Below, piece by piece: positions 48,046-59,001 of a DNA stretch of 64,000 nt. The DNA comes from Raffaelea ambrosiae (Eukaryota; Ascomycota; Sordariomycetes; Ophiostomatales; Ophiostomataceae). The notes beneath the pieces are model-generated. The model was given only the letters and a program-made list of their open reading frames with translations, was not told the origin of the DNA and searched no databases. A program made the position numbers and the translations under genes. The DNA is taken from assembly GCA_002778195.1 (NCBI GenBank), contig PCDI01000008.1, forward strand, positions 395,639-459,638, given 5' to 3'. Within the stretch, counting starts at the first letter, position 1, and each line of letters opens with the position of its first letter.

Positions 48046-48792
48046 CTGTAAGAGAAGAAGAAGCTGTGAAGAAAGAGGTGTGAGCCAGGCAATTGACCAG
48101 AGGCAGAGTTGGTTGTGAGCAATGGAAGAAAGAAAAGGGAAAAAAAGAATGATATGAGAAGATATGGGAGGGGAAAGAGAAAGATGATAGAAGGGCAGGC
48201 GGAAGAGGAAAAAAAGAAGCAGGGAACGCAAAGAGAAGTAAGATGTGCGAAGTCAGGTGGAGACCGCGAGGGGGGGGGGAGGTGAAAGGAAGAGAGATGA
48301 AGAGAGGGTGTGGGTGTAGAGATGGAAGAAAAGAATGGGGAGATAAGAGCGTGATGAGGCAAAAACAAACAGCAGAGAAAGACGGGATCGAAAGATCGGG
48401 GGCACGACCAAGCTGTCGTGTAAGTGTTGGTATGGGTTGGGGGTGGTGCGAAAGGTGCCACCACCAGCAGAAATATAAACTATTTCCTGGAATCTGCGCC
48501 TTGTGGAGGGACAGGAGACAGCACGGAGGAAGCTAGGAGCAAGAGGGCGAACGGACAAGGGACCGAAAAGGGAGAAGAGAGCTTCCGCAGGAGGATGGTT
48601 GGAAGGCAAAAAGGTAATAAAAAAAGGAAGCAAGACTAATAGTAGGACGACCAGAGTGCCCAGAGTAACCAAAAAAAGCAGCCAAAAAAGAAAGACGACG
48701 GGAATGACACACAGAAAAGACCACACAGAGGGACCAAAACACAACAGTCGACAGCCCAATAAAACAAGTAGAGTGCGAGCGAGCTAGCTTAC
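48046..48792 (-). other. Putative 747-bp intron in the FTR1 5' leader
   Basis: On the minus strand a strong donor, AGCAAG|GTAAGC, sits at 48792, and a pyrimidine-rich acceptor, CTTCTTCTCTTACAG, ends at 48046, 101 bp before the FTR1 start codon. Spliced, the leader would join directly to the exon carrying the ATG. This is inferred from splice-site quality only; a TATA-like TTTATATT inside it (around 48472) leaves open a shorter transcript. Confidence 0.45.
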
Positions 48793-51700
48793 CTTGCTGG
48801 GGATGTCGTCTGCGAAGACCGGACAACTGGGACCAGGGGGTGGTGTGTGGAGGACAAAGGGTGGAGAGGAGGACGGAGGGCGCGAGCACAACGGGTAGGC
48901 AGAGATGGGAGCTAGGACGAAGAGGCAAACGAGGCAAACGAAGCAAGCGAGAACGACGGAACGAGGGCACAATATACCAATCACAGGCAGACGATCCAGG
49001 GACGCAGCAGCAGGCCACAGAAGAATTGGGCCGACCGAGGTTGGCACTGAAGGATTGGGAGACGAGCAGAAAGGGTTAATAGAGCGAAAAGCAATAATAA
49101 GATGCCACACTGGGGGGGGGAGGAGGGATGGCTTCTGGGATGGAGTGAAGGTAGAAAACTCTGCAGCTTAGGCCTCGTTTCTTTTTTGTCTTGTTCCGTC
49201 TTTTTGTCGGGCTCTCCCACCCCCCCTCTGGATGGATGCATGGATCCTGCTGGGAACTCTCGGGTCTCGCCCGGCCGTGGGCTCTGGCCGCTCAGCTTGT
49301 GTCTGGCCTCCGCCGCGATTGTGATTGTGGTCCTCATTTTTGGTTCTTCGGTTTTGTCTTTTTTGTTTTTCCCCTGGTCCTCCCTGCAAAGACGGCATGT
49401 CTCCACATGGCTAACACGGCTAGTTCTGGCTATTAGTGGTGTTGGCCCAGGTGGTTTGCTTAGTCGGCTGGCTGGGCGCTGGCCTCTGCCGTCTTGGTTT
49501 TGCTTGTTTTGCTGGCCAAGGACGAGGACAAGAGATCGAGGGGCAGCATGCCGTAACGAGATGCCATGGCACGAACACGCTTGGCCAGCCTTGTCCCTGC
49601 TTCTTGGCCTCATGCCACTTCCTCATGTCATGTCATTCGAAACTGGACCATGCAAGCTATGATAAGACTGCTAGCATCTGGACAGCGTCCTGCATCCATC
49701 ATACGGTAGGATTGCCGGGGTGTGGCCGTGCGAGTGTGCGTGTCTGTGTGTGTGTGCGTGTGCGCGCGCCAAAATGAGGACACAAAAAGTGGTGTGGGCA
49801 TGGGGGGACAGACTAAGCCCACATCTGGCCAATGTGCGTGCAAGTGGTAACGGAATGGAAAGCGCATCAAAAACTGGAAAAAAAAAAAGAAGAAGAAGAA
49901 GCAAGAGCCCGATGGCCCCGTCTTTGGGCACCTGTTCGCGCCTTCCTGTTTGCTCGCGGCCATCGGCGCATCTTCCATGTTCTTTCTGATCTCGCTACCA
50001 TTTGCCCTTTTTGCCCATCGCGCACCCACCACCCACTTTGCACCTTCCCTAGCAGTTTTCCGCCCTGCCGCCCGCCCACAGATTATCTCACTTCTCCTTC
50101 TGATTGATTGTCCAGTGGCGCATCGCTAGGCTCTCGATCCTGGTCATGCCACCGGCAAAACGAGAAGGTGCCACTTCCCACACTAGTGATCAGGGATGGG
50201 GGCACGCACAAGAATGTGACCATGGATTGCCGTCTTAGCAAGTGCAGAGAGCTACTACAAAGTAAGTCTACGAGTATGTATGAAGCATTGCAGCCAAGTT
50301 TGCTAGCGCCCCCCCATATGGAAAGCTGCCAGAATACGACGCACAAGTCCACCATGCACTGCGCGGGTCGCAGCGATTTATCTCATTCGTGTTCGACTCT
50401 TTCTGGCAAGCCACTCGCCGACTTATGCAAGCCACTTGCGACCTCGCAGTGCTCTTCGCTAACAGTCATGCGTCTTGCGGTCTGTCTGGCCGTGTACGAG
50501 TGCAGACTTCTACAAAGTATTGCATGCGTATCCATGTATCTATCCCAGAAGCGTCCTTGCAATGTCCCTTCCCTTGCTAGTTCAGTGTCTGCCTTTGGTC
50601 GCTGTGCCGTCTTCGTGGGGTGCCCCCCCCCCCCCTCCCCTCTCCATGCTGGCCAGGCGCTATGCTCGGCAATGCACAATGGCAACGAGCAAACATGCAT
50701 GGTAGGATACAGACAGGTGCATGTGTATATGTCAGACACAACAAAGCAGACGTGCCGTGATAACTGTGTCGTCTGGCCGTTGCGTCTGGCCCAGGAGCTT
50801 AAGAAGAACTGCTATGCCTTGCCAAGCCCGGGACAAAAAACAACAAGCATACTGTGGTACGCAGCCAAAGCTTGTCACATTTTCCACTTGAAACGAACGG
50901 GACCCTCCCCCCCATTGAAACAACACGAGGGTGGAATCAACAAGGCCCGCCAAGAGCCCAGAGTCGAAAGCCAAGCGCAGGTCTGCTGTACGGTGTACGG
51001 TGTAAACTATCTGTCGCCTTGCGAGGGTGGCGATCGGCAATTCTTTCTGGCTTGCTCGAACGGTGCAACGCGCACATTCCGCACGGGGCTCCCTTTGCAA
51101 GGGGGAACCTGCTGCCGAAGAGGCGAGACACCTCAGGAGGGGCCAGAACAGACTGAGTGAGGCACACGGCGACCACCACCAATGATGACGGACGGTGCGA
51201 GACACTTGAAAGAGCAGGGACCGAGTGACTTCCAGCTGCAGCGGCTGCCACACATCCTTTGCCAGTACCACACCCGCCTGCACAGCTACGCTAGAGCTCG
51301 CTAGAAGACACAGAAGGACCAATGTGATTCGGCGCGATCGCGGGCTCTTGTGATGTCTCGATTGTCTTGACGAGCTGTTGGCCATTCCAATACCACGGCC
51401 TGCCCGTTATGGTGGCCTCCGCGCAAGCGCGCCACCACCCCCCCCTCTCCCACCCCCGTGCATCCCACGCCGCTCATCCATCCCTCTGGTCTTTTTTGCA
51501 AACCCGATGTGGAATCTATCATCGTCGCTCTCCACGGCGGAAGCAGCCAGCCAGCCTTAGCTGGTGACACATGGAAACTTTTGACGAAATGAACATCTCA
51601 CTTTCACCCCAGGAAACCGGCCCCATGCGTGAGCGAGTTTATCCGTCCCCGATGTCCTGGGATTCGGTCTAAAAATCGTCGCGTAATCGACAAGACGAAC

Positions 51701-51836
51701 ACGGGTCGTGACGAAATACCCTATTTATCTCCTCCCTGCTGTTGCCTCTAACGATCCGTTTCTGCTGGGCTTACAGTCTTGGCTCGAAGTGATTTTTTTT
51801 ATTAAAAAAAAAAAAAAACTCCTCCCTTTCTTTAGT

Positions 51837-51852
51837 GTTCGGCCGGCCGAAC
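51837..51852. other. 16-bp perfect palindrome
   Basis: GTTCGGCCGGCCGAAC is identical to its reverse complement. It sits in an otherwise AT-rich patch between homopolymer A and T runs. Confidence 0.85.
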
Positions 51853-52110
51853 CCCCATCGCGGCTTCCTTTTGCCGTGATGACATTTGGATTACTTTAGT
51901 TGCTTTGCAGTTAGTTTCTCGTTGCAAGTGGGCACTCCAAATTAATCTGATCGTCTGATAAAAAAAAAAACGATTAAAAAAAAACCAACCTTTTCGCCCC
52001 TCCTAACCTCGGTGGTCGATTTGGCGCTAGCTTGTTCAGGCACAGAAACATATGCCAACAGGCAAAAAGTCTGATTATTACGCCCATACCGAAAAAAAGC
52101 CGCATTAAAG

Positions 52111-52119
52111 TTATCTGAT
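52111..52119 (-). promoter_or_regulatory. Iron-GATA-factor-like site ATCAGATAA (copy 1)
   Basis: The minus strand reads ATCAGATAA, an exact match to ATCWGATAA, the consensus reported for SreA/SRE-type iron-sensing repressors. More GATAA cores lie within 30 bp (52128 and 52137). It is 4.2 kb from either start codon. Confidence 0.55.
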
Positions 52120-52833
52120 CCGTGGGCGATAACGAAATTATCACTGCTTTTTGCCCCTGTAATAATGAGTGTCCACTGAGCAGCTAGTAAATCAGCCACC
52201 GCACTTTGAACAGTGTCACCCCATGGCCCATGCCACAGCGCTGCATCGTTTTTTGTTCTTGGCTTGCTTGGCCCTCTTGGCTGCTTCTCCCTTTGTTTTG
52301 CGTGTTCAGTTGGTCACCTTCCCTTCTCATCTGCCGTTGCTAAGCACCGATGCCAAGAGCAGGCAAACGCTTCTTTGCAGGAGCAATGCAATGTCTGGGC
52401 AAGGTCAGGATAGTACTCGTACGGTGTCGTCCTCACGACCTGTACTCGTACATAGTAGTTGGATCTCACGCACGCTCAAGCCCCTCCCCCCCTCCTTCAG
52501 CCTTCTTGGCGCCGCAGTCCGTCTCGCTCTACCGGCGAGCTCCCGTCATTATGGCACTGGATTGACATTCCACTGTTGGGTCGATGAACACCTTGGACCC
52601 CTCTTGTTTCCTATGGCGTCTTACTGTGCATGCACGCTCTATTTTTGGCTTACTTTCCCATATTTTTCTTTCTTTCTTATTTTTCCCCATTGATTATCTC
52701 TTACCTCATGCCCATTCCCGACCCTCACCTCGTGTGAATATGGTTGAAATTTTTCTACATAGTAGGACTTTCTGGGTCCGAGATATCGTGCATGGTGCTA
52801 GGGAGAGGGTCTCAGGGAGGCCGTCTTCTTCGC

Positions 52834-53196
52834 CTAGTATGCTTGTAGCTTTATCGGGAAGCGTTGATTACCCTTTGCCGCGGCATGCCCGTGTACCGTG
52901 TACACGGTTTGAGCCCCAAAGGGCGGCCTATCTGGCGGGGTCCCTTTATCGGGATTCGGGGGTTTCTGTTCTTCTACATAGTACTTGATTCCGTTCCAAT
53001 ACCAAGAATACCCGCCCGCAAATTCAAACCGCGAGTTCCCGCGGAAGTTCGAGTGAACCCCCCACTCCCAATTCGAAGGCCCGGTCGGCTCAACAGATAT
53101 CCCATGGCTATCGGGTTCTTTCTTCATTGACTTTTTTTTGGGGGTTTTTTTTAGCTTCAGGGATAGAATCTTATCTGTTTCCCTTTTCGTGGGCAT
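52834..53196 (-). CDS. 120-codon ORF of unknown origin
   Basis: The frame runs from a true ATG to TAG without interruption. It begins with a Lys-rich segment (KILSLKLKKTPKKK), then an aromatic, Gly/Asn-rich stretch (NWEWGVHSNFRGNSRF, GGYSWYWNGIKYYVE), then a Pro-rich tail. The middle looks protein-like rather than random and differs in composition from the flanks. I do not recognise the family and see no signal peptide or membrane segment. It could be a small orphan gene, the remains of an inserted gene, or chance. It has no conserved neighbour to explain it. Confidence 0.25.
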   Translation of the reverse strand: MPTKRETDKILSLKLKKTPKKKSMKKEPDSHGISVEPTGPSNWEWGVHSNFRGNSRFEFAGGYSWYWNGIKYYVEEQKPPNPDKGTPPDRPPFGAQTVYTVHGHAAAKGNQRFPIKLQAY

Positions 53197-55789
53197 CTCC
53201 GGGCATTTTGGGCCATGCAGGTTGGGTTGCTTGTCATCTCACTATCTGACTGGTCCATCTGACCGCATGCGACCGCATGCGTAGGTTTGCATGCGTAGCG
53301 CGTGGGCAGTAGTTGTTGGTGTGTTCTTTTTTTTTTCGTTTGATTCTTCCATTTCTTTCTTTTGTTTGTGTTCTTACTGTTCTTTATTTCCTTTTTTTTG
53401 GTGGGCTTGATAGATTAAAAACAATGAAACTTACAGTGTGTTATGGAATTAGTTTCTGTGCTTTCGGCGTGCTTCCCGACGACGGTGGCTACTGGTAGCG
53501 AGTAGCAGTTGGTCGCAATGATGTTCTATTTCTTTCTTTTCAATGCGATTGTCCTTTTGGGGTTGCGCCGATGCCACCCGCGTATTCTTGCCTTGTTCCT
53601 TCACCTCGTGTCCACGCGAGACACCAAATTGCACTCCATATTACCTGAAAGAATACATACTCGTAGTAAACCGAAAACCGAAAAATTTGCCAAACTAAAA
53701 AAAGGTGGTCTGACGATTCCAACAGCCACCCGACCGGCCTTCCAGACGTAGTATTGATCAGCTACTGAGCGTTTCGCGCCTCTTGCCACTCCGTCCCCCC
53801 CACAGTCTCTGCTCTAGAACGGCCACGCCCTGGTGGGCAGGTCCCAGCCAAGGCCAAGATCCACTGAGTTTCATGTTAACAAGCCAGTCGCCCAGCTGCC
53901 TGCCTGTTGAAGAACTGCTGCTCTTGGCACTGGAGGGGCCTCTTCGACGCCCAGCAAACGGCATCTGGCCGCTGCACTGGCATCCGTTCGCATTCTCTCC
54001 CAAAGACGTCCGTGGACGTGCCCGTGGAGAGAGTCCGTGAGAACATGTCCCTTGTCGTTTCGATGTATCTGAGTAGCAATCAGTGGTCTTTGCCACTTCC
54101 CAATGGTGGCCCCTCCACACACACACACGCGCGCACAAGCAGGCACACCCTGCTCAGCAAGAGTACGGCGCGTGCCCCTACTGGCTTACTCGTGCAAGTG
54201 CATTCGTTATACTAGCACTGCGGGATTATTAGAACAGAGACAGCGTGGGTATTGTGGCCAAGGGGACAACACAAAGACCAACATACAAAACACAAAGTAG
54301 ATCAACGAGAGCTTCACGAACAGCCACAATCATCTCGGCTCGGCGCTGAGCTTATGCCGAGAGGCCATAGCAAATTTTTGGGCAGTTGGGAGCATTAGGG
54401 GGACTTGGCGGCGTCACACTGTAGTCAAGGGCTGCGATCTGAAGGAACGGCCAAGGTGCAGCCAAGGAGCGGGACAGAAGCCAAAATTGTGGACAGCAGG
54501 GACAGGCAACAACCGGAGCCAGTCCACTTCTGTCTTCGGCCTCAGAGATTCAACGACCCGTCTACCCTAACTACCCCAATTGCGCAACGCAGCGCGCCCG
54601 ACCTACCGCGCAGCCCATCCACGCCCAGAGATTAGATCAGAGGCGAATCCTGGCAGATTGAAAGCGTACTTTTTTTAGAGAGGGGGGGGGGGGGAGGTCT
54701 TTTTTGTGTGTCTTTGCTTTCTTTTTTGTTTTCGGCTTTTCTGTCAGGTTTTCTTCATATCTCATTTCCCCTTTCACACAATTCACCGAAGCAAGCTAGC
54801 AGGAAAAGCCGAACTGCTATGTACTATGTATGCGCATGTAGTGCCGCTCCAGTGGCCACGGTGCTGGTGCGGCAGGATGGGCCATTGGGTGGTGGTTCCT
54901 TGCTTCGTATGCAGCAGCAGCTCGGTAAAAGATGGACTCGTACACCTAGTCGTGCACTCGTACCTAGCTGTACCTAGTGGTTCCCACACTTGTGCGTGGA
55001 GCTAACTAGCTAGCAGACTAGCGCCTTTTTGCCGGTTTCCCTAGCCAGACCCAGTCTACAATGCTTGGTTGAACGGGCTCGCCTTGCCTGGCCATGCTAC
55101 TGGACCAGTGGCACCGTCTCGCAGGTGGCTTGTCGGACGGCGCTCCAGAATTCGCCGAGGGCCAGTCAGAGGCAAGAGAAAAGGGAAGAGGGATATGTAC
55201 GAGGAGGCCAGCATGGTGGAAAAAACAGACAACGGATGGATGAATCCAGCGAATATCAAAACGGCCTGGACAGTCTGCAGAGTGCCAGGCAAAGCGCCCG
55301 GGGCCCGGGAGCAGGCCAATTCCCCAGAGTCTGACTGTACAAAAGAAACCAGGCTTGCCAGAAAGAGCAAACGAAAGAAAGACAGAAAAATGACAAAAAG
55401 AAGAAAAAAAAAGAAGAAAAAAAAAAAGATGGACCACCACACCTCGTCTCTGCTTGCCTTCCGGTGCCGCTCTCTAGCTCCCCCCTCCCAGGCCAGCCCT
55501 GGTCCGTTCCAAACCTGTCCATGGCCATCCCAATGCCTGGCAATATCGTAGACTTGCAAAAAAATACAAAGGTCCCGAGCCCAAGGCCAGGGCGTGGGAG
55601 GCAAATTGCGTCCGTCCACGAACGGCCCCGGTTCCGCTTGCTGAGCTCCTCCTCCTCCTCTCTGCCTTGCCGGCTTGCTTCTTCTGCTGTGTGACGCTCC
55701 TGTCAGGCCTCCTCTGGCCTTCCCGTGTGGCCTCGTCTGGCTCAGCATATCCACCCCCCCTCCGTCCCCCTACCCTCTCTCCGACGTTT

Positions 55790-55798
55790 TTATCTGAT
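55790..55798 (-). promoter_or_regulatory. Iron-GATA-factor-like site ATCAGATAA (copy 2)
   Basis: A second exact ATCAGATAA on the minus strand, 571 bp upstream of the FET3 start codon. It shares the eleven bases TTATCTGATCC with copy 1. Another TTATCT core lies near 56017. Confidence 0.65.
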
Positions 55799-56368
55799 CC
55801 TTTTACATCTCCCTTGCTAGAAGAACACCAGAAATTTCTCCTGCCCACCACACGCCTCCTCCACTCGCCCTCCACCACCCCCCCGGCCGCTGCTAGCCCT
55901 TTTCTGTACCTTCTTCTTTTCTCCTCCTACTTTTCCCTACCCTCCGTGATATCCTGCCCCTACTTCTTTTTCTTTCCCACCCCTCCCTTTCCCTTTCTCC
56001 CCCTCCCAGAAGCGATTATCTTCTCTTCCTCCCTTTTTCCTCTTTCCTCTTTTCTATTTCTCTCTTGTTTTCTTCGGTTGTTATCCTCTCCCGTCCTCCC
56101 TGCCTCCCTCCTCCTTTGTTTCCTCTTCTACATTGCTTCTCCCCGGATTTTTTTTTGACAACTTGGCTGCTGGTGATCGTCTTTGCTCAAGTAGGATCGT
56201 CACTTACACACGTGTCTTCGTGTTGTTGGAGTCAGGCCACAACCGCGTCGCCCAGCACTTTTGCTTCATTTACACCGCGCTTGTGCATATTTTTTTTCTG
56301 GGGAGTTTTTATTTCCAATTGCACAGCACCACACCGGTTCACGGGGAAAAGCGCGGCACAGAGAAATC

Positions 56369-58240
56369 ATGCTGGGCTCATCTGTCGCCGCCGTGCTGGC
56401 GATGGCTCTCGGAGCCGCCGCTAAGACGGTGACCTACGACTGGAACGCGACCTGGGTCGTGGCCAACCCGGACGGCCTCTATGACCGCACCGTGATCGGC
56501 ATCAACAACGAGTGGCCTCTGCCCATTGTCGAGGTGGAGAAGGGCGACCGCCTGATTGTCACCCTCCACAACGAGCTCGGTAACAAGAGCACCTCCATTC
56601 ACTGGCACGGCATGTACCAGAACGGCACCAACCACATGGACGGCCCGGCCATGGTGACCCAGTGCCCCGTGGCCCCGGGCTCCAGCATCACCTACAACTT
56701 CACGGTCGACCAGAACGGCACGTACTGGTACCACTGCCACACCGACTACTGCTACCCTGACGGCTACCGCCAGGCGCTCATCGTCAAGGACAAGGACGCC
56801 CCGTTCATCAACGACTTCAAGAAGGAGTTCTACATTACCATGTCTGACTGGTACCACACCTTCCTGCAGGACCTGTCGTACCAGTTCATGTCGCTCTACA
56901 ACCCCACGGGTGCGGAGCCCATTCCCGACTCGTTCCTCGTCAACGACTCGCAGAACGTCACCATGACCGTGGAGGCCGGCGAGACGTACATGCTGCGCCT
57001 GATCAACACGGGCGCCTTTGTCGCCCAGTACTTCTACATCCCTGGCTACAACTTCACCATTGTCGAGGTGGACGGCGTCTACGTCGAGCCGCAGAGTGCG
57101 GACACGCTGTACATCACCGTGGCCCAGCGCTACTCCATCCTGGTCACCATCAAGAACGGCACCACGGGCAACATCCCCATGGTGTTTGTGGCCGATGCCG
57201 ATCTGCTGGACACGCTGCCGAGCGCCCTGCAGCTCAACCAGAGCAGCTACCTCGTGATTGACAACTCGACCGACCTGGTCCCGGCCACCATTGACTACGA
57301 CACCTGCGACGACCTGGTGCCGTTCGACGACATCAGCCTGGTGCCCACCGACGGCGAGCTGCTGTACCAGAACGCCGACGGCGAGGCCGACCACGTCGTC
57401 AACCTGACGCTTTACATGGTCAACCTGATGACGGGCGCCAACTACGCCATGTTTGACAACATCACCTACACGCAGCCCAAGGTGCCGTCTCTGTACACGG
57501 CGCTGTCTTCGGGCTCCCTGATCAACGACAGCACCATCTACGGCGAGTACACCCACCCCTTCATTCTGAAGCACAACGAGATCGTCGAGATCATCATCAA
57601 CAATGCGGACTCGGGCACCCATCCCTTCCATCTGCACGGCCACACCTTCCAGGTCATCGACCGCGCCCCCGGGTATGGTGCGGACTTTTACGAGTACCTC
57701 AACTACAACCCCGTCCCCTACGACGATGCCAACCACACCGCCTTCCCCAAGGTTCCCATGCGCCGCGACACGGCCGTCCTGCCCGCCCAGGGCTACATGG
57801 TGCTGCGCTTCATTGCCGACAACCCGGGCGTGTGGATCTTCCATTGCCACATTGACTGGCATCTGGCGTCGGGTCTGGCCCTCATCTTCGTCGAGGCCCC
57901 GGATCTGATCCCGACCCACGTGTCCATTCCGGATGACCACTACGCTGCCTGCGCCGCCGCGGCGGTGCCGTCGGTCGGCAACGCGGCTGCCAACTCGGAG
58001 AACTTCCTCGACCTGAGCGGCCAGCCCACGCAGCCCAACGTCATCCCCGACGGCTTCACCACCAAGGGTCGCGTGGCCATGGCCTTCTCTGTCCTGTCTG
58101 CTCTTCTGGGCATTGCCTCGCTCGCCATCTACGGCATGGCTGATCTGAAGAACGTCAAGAAGCAGGAGCAGTTCACGCCGCCGAATGGTGGTGTCACTGG
58201 CGAGACTGCCTCGGACGAGGTGGCGGCCAAGTCGGGCTAG
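56369..58240 (+). CDS. FET3: Multicopper ferroxidase Fet3
   Basis: Cell-surface oxidase that converts Fe(II) to Fe(III) for uptake through Ftr1. Intronless, 623 residues. A signal peptide (about 1-18, ending AAA) precedes three cupredoxin domains. Copper ligands are intact: HWHG (78-81), HCH (122-124), HPFHLHGH and HCHIDWH, the last holding the type 1 Cys-His cluster. Numerous Asn-X-Ser/Thr sequons fit a glycosylated ectodomain. One C-terminal membrane helix (about 568-592) and a short cytosolic tail follow, so it is type I. Asp161 stands before WYH where, from memory, the yeast enzyme has its iron-binding Glu185. The start at 56369 is chosen because the signal peptide begins there; the frame is open further upstream. 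Its partner FTR1 lies divergent, 8.4 kb away. Confidence 0.97.
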   Translation: MLGSSVAAVLAMALGAAAKTVTYDWNATWVVANPDGLYDRTVIGINNEWPLPIVEVEKGDRLIVTLHNELGNKSTSIHWHGMYQNGTNHMDGPAMVTQCPVAPGSSITYNFTVDQNGTYWYHCHTDYCYPDGYRQALIVKDKDAPFINDFKKEFYITMSDWYHTFLQDLSYQFMSLYNPTGAEPIPDSFLVNDSQNVTMTVEAGETYMLRLINTGAFVAQYFYIPGYNFTIVEVDGVYVEPQSADTLYITVAQRYSILVTIKNGTTGNIPMVFVADADLLDTLPSALQLNQSSYLVIDNSTDLVPATIDYDTCDDLVPFDDISLVPTDGELLYQNADGEADHVVNLTLYMVNLMTGANYAMFDNITYTQPKVPSLYTALSSGSLINDSTIYGEYTHPFILKHNEIVEIIINNADSGTHPFHLHGHTFQVIDRAPGYGADFYEYLNYNPVPYDDANHTAFPKVPMRRDTAVLPAQGYMVLRFIADNPGVWIFHCHIDWHLASGLALIFVEAPDLIPTHVSIPDDHYAACAAAAVPSVGNAAANSENFLDLSGQPTQPNVIPDGFTTKGRVAMAFSVLSALLGIASLAIYGMADLKNVKKQEQFTPPNGGVTGETASDEVAAKSG

Positions 58241-59001
58241 ATGTGGGAGATGTGAGAAGCAAGGAAAGGAGGACAGAATAAAAAGGGATGGAAGAGTTGA
58301 TTTTTTTTTTTTCTGCGCGTGCGTTTCTGATCACCACCCATTTGTCTATTAAGAGGAGAGAGGAAAAGGGAGGATAATTTTTTTCTTTCTTCTCTTTCTT
58401 GTTTTTATTTTTATTATTTTTTTTCTTTTTCATTTTGTGTGTTCTTCCTTTGTTTTGTTGTCTCTGTGTACACCCACTGTTTCTGTTCGATTTTGCTCGT
58501 CCGCCACTCCCTCGCCCTGGTGTGTGTGTATTTTTGACTGCATGTGCGTCCCTCTGTCATTATTGGCATGGCGAACAACCACCTACTTCCCCTCACGTCT
58601 GAAAAAAAAGACAAAAAAAGAAAAAAAAAAGAAAAGGAAGACCGACACCCCCTCTGCCCCATCATCTACCCCTGTTCTTTGGACATCTTTCTCATATTTT
58701 GTGTGCTGCGGTGGGCTGGTTGTTTTTGCGGGATGTTGTTGCTGTCAAAAGAGAGGGAACGAGGACGTTGTACGTGTTATATACCTATTTTTATTTGTTT
58801 TCACCCCCCCTTCGTATAATCTACGGCAGCAAAGTAATAAAGACCACAGTGACAAGAATGGTCCTCGTCTCCAACCCTAGACATCACAGAAGGGCGAGCA
58901 ATACGGCTTCACACAAATGATCATGCCAATGACCAGGCAGCGCGTAGCCGCTGCCACGCAGTTCTCCATGCTACCTACATAGTCCTTAGGTAGGAGACCA
59001 C
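58241..59001. other. Convergent 3' region FET3 / PhyH-like
   Basis: Both genes end here. The region is dominated by T-rich and A-rich runs (58290-58440, 58600-58640) that fit 3' untranslated DNA. I see no gene. Confidence 0.6.

Larger units (their letters stand above)
47946..56368. promoter_or_regulatory. 8.4-kb interval between divergent FTR1 and FET3
   Basis: No recognisable gene lies here. The stretch holds the putative FTR1 leader intron, two exact ATCAGATAA sites on the minus strand (52111, 55790), several further GATAA/GATAG cores (for example 48339, 49661, 50758, 51955), four TACTCGTA and two TACATAGTAG motifs, a 16-bp palindrome (51837), a 120-codon minus-strand ORF (52834-53196) and a very pyrimidine-rich FET3 promoter (55740-56160). 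Confidence 0.55.

Noticed and set aside
50108..51160. 350-codon plus-strand frame in the FTR1-FET3 interval
   Set aside because: It begins at a TTG, is Cys/Ser-rich, contains no motif, has no splice context, and looks like an open frame by chance.
56378..57940. 520-codon minus-strand frame
   Set aside because: It is antisense to FET3, Val/Gly/Arg-rich, with no domain.
46839..58240. Siderophore cluster around FTR1-FET3
   Set aside because: Only the reductive uptake pair is present; no hydroxylase, acyltransferase or peptide synthetase is visible.
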